Positions 48,053 through 57,592 of a stretch of 64,000 nucleotides of DNA are shown piece after piece (position 1 is the stretch's first letter; each line of letters begins with the position of its first letter). This DNA comes from Oscillospiraceae bacterium (lineage in GTDB: Bacteria > Bacillota_A > Clostridia > Oscillospirales > Ruminococcaceae), in contig JAFWUX010000057.1 in the NCBI GenBank assembly GCA_017523995.1, forward strand, positions 3,406 to 67,405, given 5' to 3'. A model generated the notes under the pieces. That model saw only the letters and a program-made list of their open reading frames with translations. It was not told the origin of the DNA and did no database searches. A program made the position numbers and the translations under genes.

Positions 48053-49963
48053 ATGAACAAAGAACGTCAATTCAGCGTGCAGAAGGCAGTGAAGCTTTCG
48101 GAGCTGAATCTCCCCTCAGATCTGAAAAATCTGAGCTATCCGCAGTGCGAGGAGCTCTGCAAGGAGATTCGTTCCCTGCTGATCGGCACCGTCCTCAAAA
48201 CGGGCGGTCATCTTGCCTCGAATCTCGGCGTTGTCGAGCTGACACTTGCCCTGCACCGCAAATTTGATTCCCCGAAGGACCGGATTGTCTGGGACGTCGG
48301 GCATCAGGCATATGTGCATAAAATCCTGACCGGACGCGCAGACAGACTCCCGACACTCCGGCAGGCAAACGGTCTTGCGGGATTCCCGAAGCCTTCGGAA
48401 TCCGAGCATGACACCTTCATCACCGGACACAGCAGCACCGCAATCTCCGCCGCCTTCGGTATGGCAGAAGCGATGCACATCTCCGGCGACCGCGATCACT
48501 ATGCCATTGCCGTTGTCGGCGACGGCGCCATGACAGGCGGTCTCTCCTATGAAGGACTGAACAACGCCGGCAAATCCCGCGCAAACCTGATCGTCATTCT
48601 CAATGACAACAATCAGGCGATCTCCAAGAATGTCGGCGCATTCGCAAAATATCTGACGAAAATCCGCAGCAGCTCGGATTATGTCAAGGCAAAGTGGAAG
48701 GTCGAGGAGGTCATCCGCAAGGCGCCGGCAATCGGCGACCAGATGGCTGTCCGGCTGAAATCCGCCAAAGATAAGCTGCGCAAAAATATCGTCCAGACAA
48801 CGATTTTCGAGGATCTCGGATTCGTCTATCTCGGGCCGGTCAACGGGCATGACTCCGAAGCGCTTGACGAGGTGCTCGATGTCGCGAAAAGCTACCGCCG
48901 TCCGGTGCTCGTCCATGTCCAGACAACAAAGGGCAAGGGCTATAAGCCCGCGGAGGAGAATCCCGGCGAGTATCACGGCGTCCCGCGCGAGAATCCCGAT
49001 ATCGACCGCATTGACCTCGATTCCAAGGATCCGGAGCTCTCGATCGACGAGTGCTTCTCGACCGTCTTCGGCAGAGAGCTGACGCAGCTCGGCAAGCGCG
49101 ATACGCGCATCTGCGCGGTGACGGCTGCCATGAAGTACGGCACCGGACTGCAGTTTTTCTATGCTGCACACCCGAACCGCTTTTACGATGTCGGCATTGC
49201 GGAACAGCATGCCGTGACATTCTGCGGTGCGCTCGCATCCATGGGAATGATCCCTGTTTTTGCCGTATATTCGACGTTTTTGCAGCGTGCGTTCGATCAG
49301 CTGCTCCATGATCTCGCGATCTCGCGCTATCATGTGATCCTCGGCGTGGACCGCGCAGGAATTGTCGGCGAGGACGGCGAAACACATCAGGGCATCTTCG
49401 ATATCCCCTATCTGACGGCGATCCCCGATATCCGCATCTACTCCCCTGCGACCTATCACGAGCTGCAGCTCTGTCTGCGCAAGGCGGTCGCAGAGGACAA
49501 GGGACTTGTCGCACTGCGCTATCCGCGCGGCAAGGAATCGGAGAACTTCCCGCTGGAGCCCTCGCTGAGCTTTACGCATCTTGCGGGCGATGACCTGCTG
49601 CTTGTCACCTACGGCAAAATCTCGGAGCGCGTCCACAATGTGATGCAGAAGCTCCGCGAAAAAGGAATCTCCGCCGGACTGCTCAAGCTGACGAATATCT
49701 ACCCGATTCCGGCGGAGGCGCTGGAAATCGCGGCGAAATACGGCAAAGTCTGCTTTGTCGAGGAGAGCTCGCGCGCAGGCGGACTCGGCGAAAAATTTGC
49801 GTCCGCGCTGCTCGGTGTCCGCTGGCACGGAGACTGGCGATGTCTTGCGATTAACGGATTTGTCCAGCAGGGCGCGGTCAATGAATGCCTTGCAGCCGCA
49901 GGACTCAGTGAGGCGCATATCCTGAACGCTGCGGAGGAGCTTGCAAATGAGCAGCCGTCTTGA
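48053..49963 (+). CDS. dxs: 1-Deoxy-D-xylulose-5-phosphate synthase
   Basis: A 636-residue thiamine-diphosphate enzyme, first step of the non-mevalonate isoprenoid route: pyruvate plus glyceraldehyde 3-phosphate. GGHLASNLGVVELTLALH, DVGHQAYVHKILTGR, VVGDGAMTGGLSYEGLNNAG (TPP motif), then DVGIAEQHAVTFCGALASMG and HQGIFDIPYLTAIP of the pyrimidine domain. ATG 48053 has GGAGAG upstream; a longer reading begins in xseB. Full length; the last codons overlap the tlyA start. Confidence 0.95.
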   Translation: MNKERQFSVQKAVKLSELNLPSDLKNLSYPQCEELCKEIRSLLIGTVLKTGGHLASNLGVVELTLALHRKFDSPKDRIVWDVGHQAYVHKILTGRADRLPTLRQANGLAGFPKPSESEHDTFITGHSSTAISAAFGMAEAMHISGDRDHYAIAVVGDGAMTGGLSYEGLNNAGKSRANLIVILNDNNQAISKNVGAFAKYLTKIRSSSDYVKAKWKVEEVIRKAPAIGDQMAVRLKSAKDKLRKNIVQTTIFEDLGFVYLGPVNGHDSEALDEVLDVAKSYRRPVLVHVQTTKGKGYKPAEENPGEYHGVPRENPDIDRIDLDSKDPELSIDECFSTVFGRELTQLGKRDTRICAVTAAMKYGTGLQFFYAAHPNRFYDVGIAEQHAVTFCGALASMGMIPVFAVYSTFLQRAFDQLLHDLAISRYHVILGVDRAGIVGEDGETHQGIFDIPYLTAIPDIRIYSPATYHELQLCLRKAVAEDKGLVALRYPRGKESENFPLEPSLSFTHLAGDDLLLVTYGKISERVHNVMQKLREKGISAGLLKLTNIYPIPAEALEIAAKYGKVCFVEESSRAGGLGEKFASALLGVRWHGDWRCLAINGFVQQGAVNECLAAAGLSEAHILNAAEELANEQPS

Positions 49964-50699
49964 TGCGGCGCTCGTCGCAAGAGGCATCTGTCTGACGCGC
50001 AACCGCGCGCAGGCATCCATTGACGCGGGCAATGTCACCGTCAACGGAATCGTCTGCCTGAAGGCATCGCGCAAGGTCGAGGAGAGCGATACACTTGTCC
50101 TGACCGAGCCGCTGCCCTATGTCGGCAGAGGGGGCTATAAGCTCGCATTCGCGCTCGCGGAATGGAAACTCGCACTCGGCGGTCTGCGCTGCCTTGATAT
50201 CGGCGCTTCGACCGGCGGCTTCACGGACTGCATGCTGCAAAACGGCGCGGCGTCCGTCCTTGCGGTGGATGTCGGGCACGATCAGCTTGTCGAATCGCTG
50301 CGGAACGATCCGCGCGTCATTGTCCGCGAGGGCACCGATCTGCGCGATCTCGCACCCGATTCTGAGGGACTGCCCGCGGAGTTTGCCGCCTGCGATGTCT
50401 CGTTCATCTCCCTCAGACAGATCATCCCGCTGCTCCCTGCCCTGCTCTGTGAAAGCGCACAGGCGGTGCTGCTGGTCAAGCCGCAGTTTGAAGCAGGCAG
50501 AGCGGCGCTCAATAAACACGGCGTTGTCCGTGATGAAAAAATCCGGCAGCATGTTCTGCGCGATATCCGCGATTTTGCTGCACAAAACGGATTCCTTCCG
50601 CTGCATGACTGCGTCTCCCCGATACAGGGCGGAAGCGGCAATACCGAATATCTGCTGCACCTCAAGCTGCAGCGCAAACCAGATGAGGCACATCTATGA
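49947..50699 (+). CDS. tlyA: TlyA-family rRNA methyltransferase / S4 protein
   Basis: A 250-residue protein with an N-terminal S4 RNA-binding domain (residues 2-60, SRLDAALVARGICLTRNRAQASI) and an FtsJ-like methyltransferase (LDIGASTGGFTDCMLQNGA for SAM, CDVSFISLRQIIP, LVKPQFEAG). The TlyA family methylates the 2'-OH of C1409 in 16S and C1920 in 23S rRNA. ATG 49947 has GGAGGAG 7 bases upstream. Between dxs and nadK in the common clostridial order. Confidence 0.92.
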   Translation: MSSRLDAALVARGICLTRNRAQASIDAGNVTVNGIVCLKASRKVEESDTLVLTEPLPYVGRGGYKLAFALAEWKLALGGLRCLDIGASTGGFTDCMLQNGAASVLAVDVGHDQLVESLRNDPRVIVREGTDLRDLAPDSEGLPAEFAACDVSFISLRQIIPLLPALLCESAQAVLLVKPQFEAGRAALNKHGVVRDEKIRQHVLRDIRDFAAQNGFLPLHDCVSPIQGGSGNTEYLLHLKLQRKPDEAHL

Positions 50700-51583
50700 A
50701 ATGTGTGATTGATCCGAATTTATCGAAAAAACCGGCGTATCCCACGGCGGTCGCGGTCTGTGAACGGCTGCTGCAGCGCGGCGCGGTGCTCTGCATGGAT
50801 CAGAGCCTTGCCGAAAGCTTTGCCGCAGTCAGCGGGATTACATTTCTGCCGCAGGATCAGCTCTATGCCGATGCGGATTTTGCAATCGCAATCGGCGGCG
50901 ACGGCACCATCCTGCGATGCGCGGAAAAAATCCTCGCGTATTCATTTGCACACCACACGCCGCCGGTCAAACTCGTCGGCATCAACACCGGCACGCTCGG
51001 ATTTCTCGCCGCATTTGAGTCCGATGAGCTCGACATGCTCGACCGGCTCTGCACCGGCGATTACGAAATCAGCTGCCGGATCATGCTGAAAACCCAGATA
51101 CAGAATGACCCGGCGCATCCGGTTTATCTGCATGCGCTCAATGATATCTACGCCACGCGCTCGAACGGAAAAATCTGCGATTTTGCGGTCTCCGTGGACG
51201 GGCGCGAGATCGGTGTCTACCGCGCAGACGGCATCATCTTTTCCACCCCGACAGGCTCCTCCGCCTATGCCCTCTCGGCAGGCGGTCCTGTCATGGAGCC
51301 CGATCTTTCCCTGATCGAGATGAACCTGATCTGCCCGCATTCGCTGTTTGCAAGACCGATGCTTTTTGCACCGCACCGGAACATCTGCGTGACCTATCGC
51401 GGGGCGGGCGGCGGCGGTCTTTCCGTCTTTGTGGACGGCACAAAAACGACGGTTCTGCGTAATATGCAGTCCTTCACCGTCACATGCTCCGAGCATGCAA
51501 TGCCCTTTGTTGACTGCAAGGGACATGCATTCTATGATGCGCTCAACGGCAAGCTGATGCAGCCGCTGAAAAAACTGGAGTGA
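50696..51583 (+). CDS. nadK: NAD kinase
   Basis: A 295-residue kinase that makes NADP from NAD. FAIAIGGDGTILRCAEKI carries the GGDGT motif, GINTGTLGFLAAF and NDIYATRSNGKICDFAVSVDG line the pocket, and PTGSSAYALSAGGPVMEP is the substrate-binding NE/D-type segment. It begins on the ATGA overlap with tlyA. With two nicotinate phosphoribosyltransferases and NrtR this is the fourth NAD-related gene of the window. Confidence 0.95.
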   Translation: MKCVIDPNLSKKPAYPTAVAVCERLLQRGAVLCMDQSLAESFAAVSGITFLPQDQLYADADFAIAIGGDGTILRCAEKILAYSFAHHTPPVKLVGINTGTLGFLAAFESDELDMLDRLCTGDYEISCRIMLKTQIQNDPAHPVYLHALNDIYATRSNGKICDFAVSVDGREIGVYRADGIIFSTPTGSSAYALSAGGPVMEPDLSLIEMNLICPHSLFARPMLFAPHRNICVTYRGAGGGGLSVFVDGTKTTVLRNMQSFTVTCSEHAMPFVDCKGHAFYDALNGKLMQPLKKLE

Positions 51584-51650
51584 TCCGAAAAGATCCTCAC
51601 GGACGTATATAACCTCAGGATCCATCAAGACATAAAGGAGAGCGATAAAG

Positions 51651-52091
51651 TTGGCAAATCCAAGACATGAAATGATTTTGCAGCTCATTCAGAAGCATGA
51701 TATCAACACGCAGGAGATGCTGCGCGACCTGCTCGAGGAGAACGGTTTTTCCGTCACGCAGGCGACCATCTCGCGTGATATCCGGCAGCTGAAGCTGCGC
51801 AAACGCCGCACGGCAAGCGGTCTGAGCTGCTATGCAAAGGCGCCGGCTGCCGCTGCTGCACCGAGCAATCTGCTCGCGGATGTTGTTGTCAAAATCGACT
51901 ATGCAATCAATATGGTCGCGGTTGCCTGCCACGCAGGCTCTGCGCCAGCTGCATGTGCAGTGCTCGACCGCATGCAGCTGCCCGAAATTGTCGGCACGAT
52001 TGCCGGTGATGACACAATCTTCATTCTGACGCGCTCTGAGGCAAGCGCAAAGCAGCTGATCAGCGTGCTCGAATCCCATATCTGGGGGTAA
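51651..52091 (+). CDS. argR: Arginine repressor
   Basis: A 146-residue repressor. N-terminal winged helix (EMILQLIQKHDINTQEMLRDLLEENGFSVTQATISRDIRQLKLRKR), C-terminal arginine-binding and trimerisation domain (VDYAINMVAVACHAGSA-like, LPEIVGTIAGDDTIFILTRSE with the GDD). It represses arginine and often carAB genes. The start is TTG 51651 with AAAGGAG 10 bases upstream. The neighbouring recN and dxs order is common in clostridia. The carAB genes 10 kb away are potential targets, but I see no clear ARG box. Confidence 0.93.
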   Translation: MANPRHEMILQLIQKHDINTQEMLRDLLEENGFSVTQATISRDIRQLKLRKRRTASGLSCYAKAPAAAAAPSNLLADVVVKIDYAINMVAVACHAGSAPAACAVLDRMQLPEIVGTIAGDDTIFILTRSEASAKQLISVLESHIWG

Positions 52092-52094
52092 GGA

Positions 52095-53762
52095 ATGTTA
52101 AAGGAACTCTCAATTGAAAATCTTGCTGTCATCGAATCCGCTGTCATTCCGCTCGAAAGCGGCTTCAATGCGTTTACCGGTGAAACCGGCGCAGGTAAGT
52201 CGATTCTGATTCACGGGATTCAGGCTGTCCTCGGGCAGCGCACCAATAAGGATCTCGTCCGGACGGGCTGCAAAAAGGCCGTCATCACAGCGCTGTTCTC
52301 CCCGCTCGCCGCGGATACCAGAGCCGTCCTGACGGAATACGGATACGATGCGCAGGATGATGAACTGCTGCTGACGCGCGAAATCTCGGCGGACGGCGGC
52401 AGTGTCGGCAGAGTCAACGGAAAATCCGCACCGGCGGCGCTGCTGCGTGCGCTCGGCGAGACGCTGGTCAATATCCACGGGCAGCATGACAATCAGATTC
52501 TGCTGCGGCCGGAAAAGCATCTCGATGTGCTGGACAGCTTCGGCGGCGAATCGGAACTGCTCGCGGAATATACAAAAGAATTTCAGCAGCTCCAGAGCTG
52601 CGCCCGTGCGCTCAATCAGCTCAGAAAGGCGGAGCAGGAGAAAATGCTGCGCCTGCGCACTTTGCAGGAGACCATCGAGGAAATCGGAGAGCTCGACCCG
52701 CAGCCGCAGGAGGATGTGCAGCTGGATGCACAGTATCATGCGGCAGCCCGCGCGGAGGATACCGCGGAAGCTGCGGGCGGCATCTGCAGGATGCTGACCG
52801 ACGGCGAGGAGAATCTCTCGGATGCGATTGCGCTTGCCTATGAGCAGCTCAAATCGCTTGCCGCAGCCGCGCCGGAGGCAGAATCTCTCTGCGAACGGCT
52901 CAAGGCGCTCAATATCGAGCTGCGAGATATCTCGGATGAAGTCAGCGCCTACACCGCAGGACAGCTTTCTCCGGCGGAATTTGCAAAGCTCAATGACCGC
53001 CGCAACGCCGTCAACACCGTTGCTCTGCGCTATCACACCGATGCGGACGGTCTGCGGCAGATCTATGCCGATGCCGTCAAAGAGGTCGAGGCGATCGAAT
53101 CCGATTCCAACAAGCTGCAGCAGCTCACGGACGAACGCGCCGAACGGCTGCACCGCGTCACCGAGCTCGCCAAGCAGCTGACCGCCTACCGCACAAAGCT
53201 CGGCGAGGAATTCTCGCGCAGAGTCGGCGAGGAGCTTTCGTATCTCAACATGCCGCGCGTGCAGCTCTCGGTCAACCTGACGCAGGGCAAGCTGACGCCG
53301 AACGGCATGGATCACGCGGAGTTCCTGATCTCTGCCAATCCCGGCGAACCGCCCAAGCCCATCGCACAGATCGCATCCGGCGGTGAGCTTTCCCGCATGA
53401 TGCTCGCGCTCAAGGCGGTTCTCGCAGAGCGTGACGCCATCCCGACGCTGATCTTTGATGAGATCGACACCGGCGTCAGCGGCAAGGCGGCGCAGAAGAT
53501 CGGACTCAAACTGCGTTCGCTCTCGCAGCATCATCAGGTGATCTGCGTGACGCATCTGGCGCAGCTTGCAACGCAGGCGACGCATCACCTGCTGATCGAA
53601 AAGCACAGCACCGATACTGCAACGAGCACCGAGGTCACCGTGCTCGACCGCGCCGCAAGAATCAAGGAGATCGCGCGGATTATGGGCGGTGACGATCATT
53701 CTGCACTGCTGCTGCAAACCGCCGAGGCTGCACTGGATGCCGCTTCTGCAGCGCAATCCTGA
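52095..53762 (+). CDS. recN: DNA repair protein RecN
   Basis: A 555-residue SMC-like ATPase. Walker A: FTGETGAGKSILIHGI near the N-terminus. The ends of a central coiled-coil (about 150-370) frame the head. The signature QIASGGELSRMMLALKAVLA and Walker B PTLIFDEIDTGVSG follow near residue 430-460, with HLAQLATQATHHLLIEK at the switch. It acts in double-strand-break repair. ATG 52095 lies 3 bases after the argR stop. Confidence 0.95.
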   Translation: MLKELSIENLAVIESAVIPLESGFNAFTGETGAGKSILIHGIQAVLGQRTNKDLVRTGCKKAVITALFSPLAADTRAVLTEYGYDAQDDELLLTREISADGGSVGRVNGKSAPAALLRALGETLVNIHGQHDNQILLRPEKHLDVLDSFGGESELLAEYTKEFQQLQSCARALNQLRKAEQEKMLRLRTLQETIEEIGELDPQPQEDVQLDAQYHAAARAEDTAEAAGGICRMLTDGEENLSDAIALAYEQLKSLAAAAPEAESLCERLKALNIELRDISDEVSAYTAGQLSPAEFAKLNDRRNAVNTVALRYHTDADGLRQIYADAVKEVEAIESDSNKLQQLTDERAERLHRVTELAKQLTAYRTKLGEEFSRRVGEELSYLNMPRVQLSVNLTQGKLTPNGMDHAEFLISANPGEPPKPIAQIASGGELSRMMLALKAVLAERDAIPTLIFDEIDTGVSGKAAQKIGLKLRSLSQHHQVICVTHLAQLATQATHHLLIEKHSTDTATSTEVTVLDRAARIKEIARIMGGDDHSALLLQTAEAALDAASAAQS

Positions 53763-53786
53763 TACAGCAAAGGAGTACCTTCCCCT

Positions 53787-54950
53787 ATGGAGCAAATGGA
53801 GCAAGTCATTGAATCCATCATGCAGCGAAAAAAAGAGCAGCGCGAAGCCGCACTTCATCCGCCCGCAAAGCCGCGGTTCGCAGGCATCGACATCGTCAAG
53901 ATCGTTGCCTGCTTCTTTGTGACGGCGGTGCATTTCTTCCGGAACTGCGGCTTCTATTCCATGTCCTTCACATCGGGGTTCACCACGGTCACGATCTATA
54001 TCCGCTGGCTGGTTTTCACCTGTGTGCCGCTGTTCATGATCACGACCGGTTTCCTGATGAAAAACAAAAAGCTCAGCGGCAGATACTATCTCGGCATTGT
54101 GCGCGTGCTCGTGATCTACGTTGTCATCAGCCTGATCTGCGTCAAGTTCAATCAAAGCTACTTTCACCTCACCTTTACCAAATGGGATATCGTCCGAGAC
54201 ATCTTCATGTATAAAGCGGCGCCCTACGGCTGGTATGTCGAATATTATTTCACAATCTTCCTGCTGATTCCGTTCCTCAACGCGGGCTATCAGGCAATGG
54301 AAACGCGCGGGCGGAAAACCGCGCTCGTGCTGACTGTCATCATGCTGACGATTGTCTCGCAGTCCTTTTACATCGGCACGGAGAAGGATCACCAGATTCG
54401 TGTTCTGCCGGGATTTTTCGCGCTCTGCTATCCGATCGCGTATTATTTCATCGGCGCATATATCCGCGAATTCCCGCCGAAGCGCGATCTCAAGCATAAA
54501 ATGGTCTATGTAATCACGGGGCTTTTTGCGCTGATTTACGTCTCAACCGTGACGCTCTATCAGTGCCTGAAAAACACCGAGAAAAACAATGCATGGATCT
54601 CGTGGCACAATGATGATTACTGCTCGTGGCCGGTCGCATTGATGAGCACGTCGATTTTCCTGCTGCTGTTTGATATCACAATCAAAGATCAGCGCTGGAC
54701 AAAAATCCTCGCCATGCTCAGCAAAGCCACCTTCGCTGCCTATCTGATTTCCTATGTCTTTGACGGGCTGTTTTACAGCAAGCTCGTGCTGAAGGTGCCG
54801 GATATCTACCCGCGGTACAAATTTGCGCTGCTGATCGTACCCGCTGTGTTCATCCTCTCGATGCTCTCCGGACTGGCGATACAGGGGCTCTATGACCTCG
54901 CTGCAAACCGGATCAAAAAGATACGGCTGCCGGCTGCAAAACGCGCGTGA
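53787..54950 (+). CDS. Acyltransferase family 3 membrane protein
   Basis: A 387-residue protein with about ten membrane helices. It starts with a cytoplasmic charged stretch (MEQMEQVIESIMQRKKEQREA), then FAGIDIVKIVACFFVTAVHFF, the acyltransferase-3 signature with the catalytic-type His. It transfers acetyl or similar groups to cell-surface polysaccharide or peptidoglycan in relatives such as OafA. Acceptor unknown. Start ATG 53787 has AAAGGAG upstream. Last gene of the run, ended by a terminator. Confidence 0.88.
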   Translation: MEQMEQVIESIMQRKKEQREAALHPPAKPRFAGIDIVKIVACFFVTAVHFFRNCGFYSMSFTSGFTTVTIYIRWLVFTCVPLFMITTGFLMKNKKLSGRYYLGIVRVLVIYVVISLICVKFNQSYFHLTFTKWDIVRDIFMYKAAPYGWYVEYYFTIFLLIPFLNAGYQAMETRGRKTALVLTVIMLTIVSQSFYIGTEKDHQIRVLPGFFALCYPIAYYFIGAYIREFPPKRDLKHKMVYVITGLFALIYVSTVTLYQCLKNTEKNNAWISWHNDDYCSWPVALMSTSIFLLLFDITIKDQRWTKILAMLSKATFAAYLISYVFDGLFYSKLVLKVPDIYPRYKFALLIVPAVFILSMLSGLAIQGLYDLAANRIKKIRLPAAKRA

Positions 54951-55010
54951 TGCGTTTTTTCCCCGCAGGACTGAAACGGGGCGCTGACCAGAATAACATC
55001 TATACAGAAC

Positions 55011-55053
55011 GCCGCTCAGATTTGCGTCATGCAAAACCTGAGCGGCTTTCTTT
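55011..55053 (+). terminator. Terminator between the acyltransferase gene and lysA (bidirectional)
   Basis: Stem GCCGCTCAG (55011-55019) / CTGAGCGGC (55038-55046), followed by TTTCTTTT. Strongly alike to the terminator at 21691. Confidence 0.85.
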
Positions 55054-55062
55054 TATCCGTTT

Positions 55063-56331
55063 TTATTTGCGGTATTTATCCATGACATCGCAGAAATCGA
55101 AGGTTGCGAAGTAGTCTGCCGGTGTTTCGGCGCGGCGGATCATTTTGACGCTGCCGTCCTCGCAAAGCAGCAGCTCCGCAGAGCGCAGCTTGCCGTTATA
55201 ATTATAGCCCATTGAGAAGCCGTGCGCGCCCGCATCGTGGATGAACAGCAGGTCGCCGTTATCAATCGGCGGGAGCATACGGTCAACCGCGAATTTATCG
55301 TTGTTCTCGCAGAGTCCGCCCGTCACATCGTAGAGATTCGTGCAGGGCGCATCCTCTTTGCCGAGCACCGTGATATGATGATATGCACCGTACATCGCCG
55401 GACGCATCAGATTCGCGGCACAAGCATCGCAGCCGACATACTCCTTGTAGATATGCTTCTGATGCAGCACGCGCGTCACAAGTCCGCCGTAGGGCGCGAG
55501 CATGAATCTGCCCATTTCGGTGAAAATTGCGACATCGCCGAGCCCCGCCGGAACGAGGATTTCCTCATATACCCTGCGCACGCCCTCGCCGATTGCGAGA
55601 ATATCGTTCGGCGTCTGCTCAGGCTTGTAGGCAATGCCGACACCGCCCGAAAGATTGATAAAACGGATTTCTGCGCCGGTCTCCGCTTTCAGATCGGCGG
55701 CAAGCTGAAACATCTGCCGCGCAAGCGTCGGATAGTATTCGTTTGTCACGGTATTCGACGCGAGAAACGCATGGATGCCGAAGTATTTTGCGCCCTTCTG
55801 CATCAGTCTGCGGAAGCCCTCGAACATCTGCTCGCGCGTGAAGCCGTATTTTGCATCCTGCGGCTTATCCATGACAAATGTCGAGATTTTGAAATCGCCG
55901 CCCGCATTGAAGCGGCAGCAGATCGTCTCCGGAATGCCGGTCAGCTGCTCGAGATAGTCGATATGCGTGATATCGTCAAGGTTGATATAGGCGCCGAGCT
56001 GATAGGCAAGCTGATAATCCGCAGCGGGCGTCACATTCGAGGAGAACATGATATCGCTGCCGGAAAAACCGCAGGCATCCGCCATCTGCAGCTCGGTCAG
56101 CGAGGAGCAGTCCACGCCGCAGCCCTCCTCCTGCAGGATTTTCAGGATAAACGGGTTCGGGGTCGCCTTGACGGCGAAGTATTCGCGGTAGCCCTTGTTC
56201 CACGCGAACGCCTGCTTCACGAGCCGCGCATTCTCGCGGATGCCGCGCTCGTCATAGATATAAAACGGTGTCGGATACTGCGCGGCGATTTCCTCCGCCT
56301 GCGCCTTTGTGATAAACGGTACTTTTTTCAT
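55063..56331 (-). CDS. lysA: Diaminopimelate decarboxylase
   Basis: A 422-residue PLP enzyme, last step of lysine synthesis. PTPFYIYDERGIRENARLV is the N-terminal signature; the PLP lysine is in EYFAVKATPNP; GVDCSSLTELQMA, LNLSGGVGIAY-type loop (INLSGGVGIAYKPEQ) and FTEMGRFMLAPYG follow. The C-terminal half has CDACAANLMRPAMYGAYHH and GGLCENNDKFA with the catalytic Cys. The family is broad (nspC and lysA); length and context with dapL and dapF favour lysA. ATG 56331 is 8 bases from AGGAG; ATG 56337 is too near it. Reads from dapL. Confidence 0.9.
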   Translation of the reverse strand: MKKVPFITKAQAEEIAAQYPTPFYIYDERGIRENARLVKQAFAWNKGYREYFAVKATPNPFILKILQEEGCGVDCSSLTELQMADACGFSGSDIMFSSNVTPAADYQLAYQLGAYINLDDITHIDYLEQLTGIPETICCRFNAGGDFKISTFVMDKPQDAKYGFTREQMFEGFRRLMQKGAKYFGIHAFLASNTVTNEYYPTLARQMFQLAADLKAETGAEIRFINLSGGVGIAYKPEQTPNDILAIGEGVRRVYEEILVPAGLGDVAIFTEMGRFMLAPYGGLVTRVLHQKHIYKEYVGCDACAANLMRPAMYGAYHHITVLGKEDAPCTNLYDVTGGLCENNDKFAVDRMLPPIDNGDLLFIHDAGAHGFSMGYNYNGKLRSAELLLCEDGSVKMIRRAETPADYFATFDFCDVMDKYRK

Positions 56332-56370
56332 TGTCATCTCTCCTGATCCTTACAAATTCGCGTTGAGCGT

Positions 56371-57546
56371 TTAGAGCTTTGCGAGGTGTGCAGTCGCCTT
56401 CAAAGCGGTTTCGCGCGTGCAGAACGATGAGAACCGCATCCAGCCCTGCCCCGCCGTGCCGAATCCGACACCGGGCGTGCCCGCAATACCGTACTGTCCG
56501 AGCAGCGCATCAAAGCAGTCCCACGATTCCGCGTTCTGCGGCGCCTCAAACCAGACATACGGCGCATTCTCGCCGCCGACGGAGTGAATCCCTGCGGCAG
56601 AGAGCGCCGATTTCAGAATCTGCGCATTTTCCATGTAGTAATCAATATCCGCATGCGCCGCCGCGAGACCCTCCGGCGTAAAGACCTTTGCCGCGGCACG
56701 CTGAATGATATACGAGGTGCCGTTATACTTTGTCGCCATGCGGCGGAACCACATGTCATGCAGCGATGCGCCGTCGAACCGGAGCGTTTTCGGCACAACC
56801 GTCCAGCCGCAGCGGACGCCGGTGAAGCCCGCAGTCTTCGAGAGCGAATTGATCTCGAGCGCGCAGTCCGCAGCGCCATCAATCTCGAAGATGCTGTGCG
56901 GCAGCGCAGGATCGCGGATATACGCTTCATATGCCGCGTCAAAGAGGATCAGCGCACCGTTCGCCTTTGCGTAAGCGACCCACTGTGCGAGCTGCTCTCT
57001 GCTGTAGACAGCACCCGTCGGATTGTTCGGCGAGCAGAGGTAGATGAGATCCGCATGCACGCTTGCATCCGGCATCGGCAGGAAGCCGTTTTCCTTTGTG
57101 CCTGCCGCAAAGATCACGCGTCGCCCTGCCATGATGCTCGTGTCATAGTAAACCGGGTAAACCGGATTCGGCAGCAGCACGGTGTTATCCGCATCGAACA
57201 GGTCGCAGAGGTTGCCGAGGTCGCATTTTGCGCCGTCACTGATAAAGATATCGTCCGGCGCGATCTGCGTGCCGCGCTGTGCGTAGTATCCGGCGATTGC
57301 CTCGCGCAGGAACTGCTCGCCCTGCTCGGCGCCGTAGCCGTGGAAAGTCTCCGCATGGGACATATCCTCCGCAGCGGCTTTCATCTCATCGGTGACAATG
57401 CGGCTCAGCGGACGGGTGACATCGCCGATGCTGAGCTTCAGCAGCTCGCGCTCCGGATTCGCCGCCTGAAACGCGCGGATGCGCTTTGCAACCTCCGAGA
57501 ACAAATAATTCTGCTCCAGCTCCAGAGCATGATGATTGACTCTCAT
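56371..57546 (-). CDS. dapL: LL-diaminopimelate aminotransferase
   Basis: A 391-residue class I aminotransferase that converts tetrahydrodipicolinate to LL-diaminopimelate in one step, using glutamate. LFSEVAKRIRAFQAANPERELLKLSIGDVTRPL is the DapL start, DIFISDGAKCDLGNL and YVYDTSIM-like PVYPVYYDTS follow, CSPNNPTGA is the PLP site and the Schiff-base Lys is in EINSLSKTAGFTGVRCGW. It replaces the succinylase (DapC/D/E) steps. AAAGGA precedes ATG 57546. 46 bases before the carB-dapF gene end; transcribed with it and with lysA. Confidence 0.95.
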   Translation of the reverse strand: MRVNHHALELEQNYLFSEVAKRIRAFQAANPERELLKLSIGDVTRPLSRIVTDEMKAAAEDMSHAETFHGYGAEQGEQFLREAIAGYYAQRGTQIAPDDIFISDGAKCDLGNLCDLFDADNTVLLPNPVYPVYYDTSIMAGRRVIFAAGTKENGFLPMPDASVHADLIYLCSPNNPTGAVYSREQLAQWVAYAKANGALILFDAAYEAYIRDPALPHSIFEIDGAADCALEINSLSKTAGFTGVRCGWTVVPKTLRFDGASLHDMWFRRMATKYNGTSYIIQRAAAKVFTPEGLAAAHADIDYYMENAQILKSALSAAGIHSVGGENAPYVWFEAPQNAESWDCFDALLGQYGIAGTPGVGFGTAGQGWMRFSSFCTRETALKATAHLAKL

Positions 57547-57592
57547 AACAAGTTCCTTTCGTATTTTTCGTAAGATTTCCTTTTATTGTATA

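Noticed and set aside
48116..50074. 652-codon minus-strand open frame over dxs
   Set aside because: Shadow of dxs; no family resemblance and no ribosome site.
52110..54497. 795-codon minus-strand open frame over recN and the acyltransferase gene
   Set aside because: Antisense shadow of real genes in GC-rich DNA: low-complexity Arg/Ala/Leu-rich translation, no ribosome site, and recN on the plus strand has full motifs.
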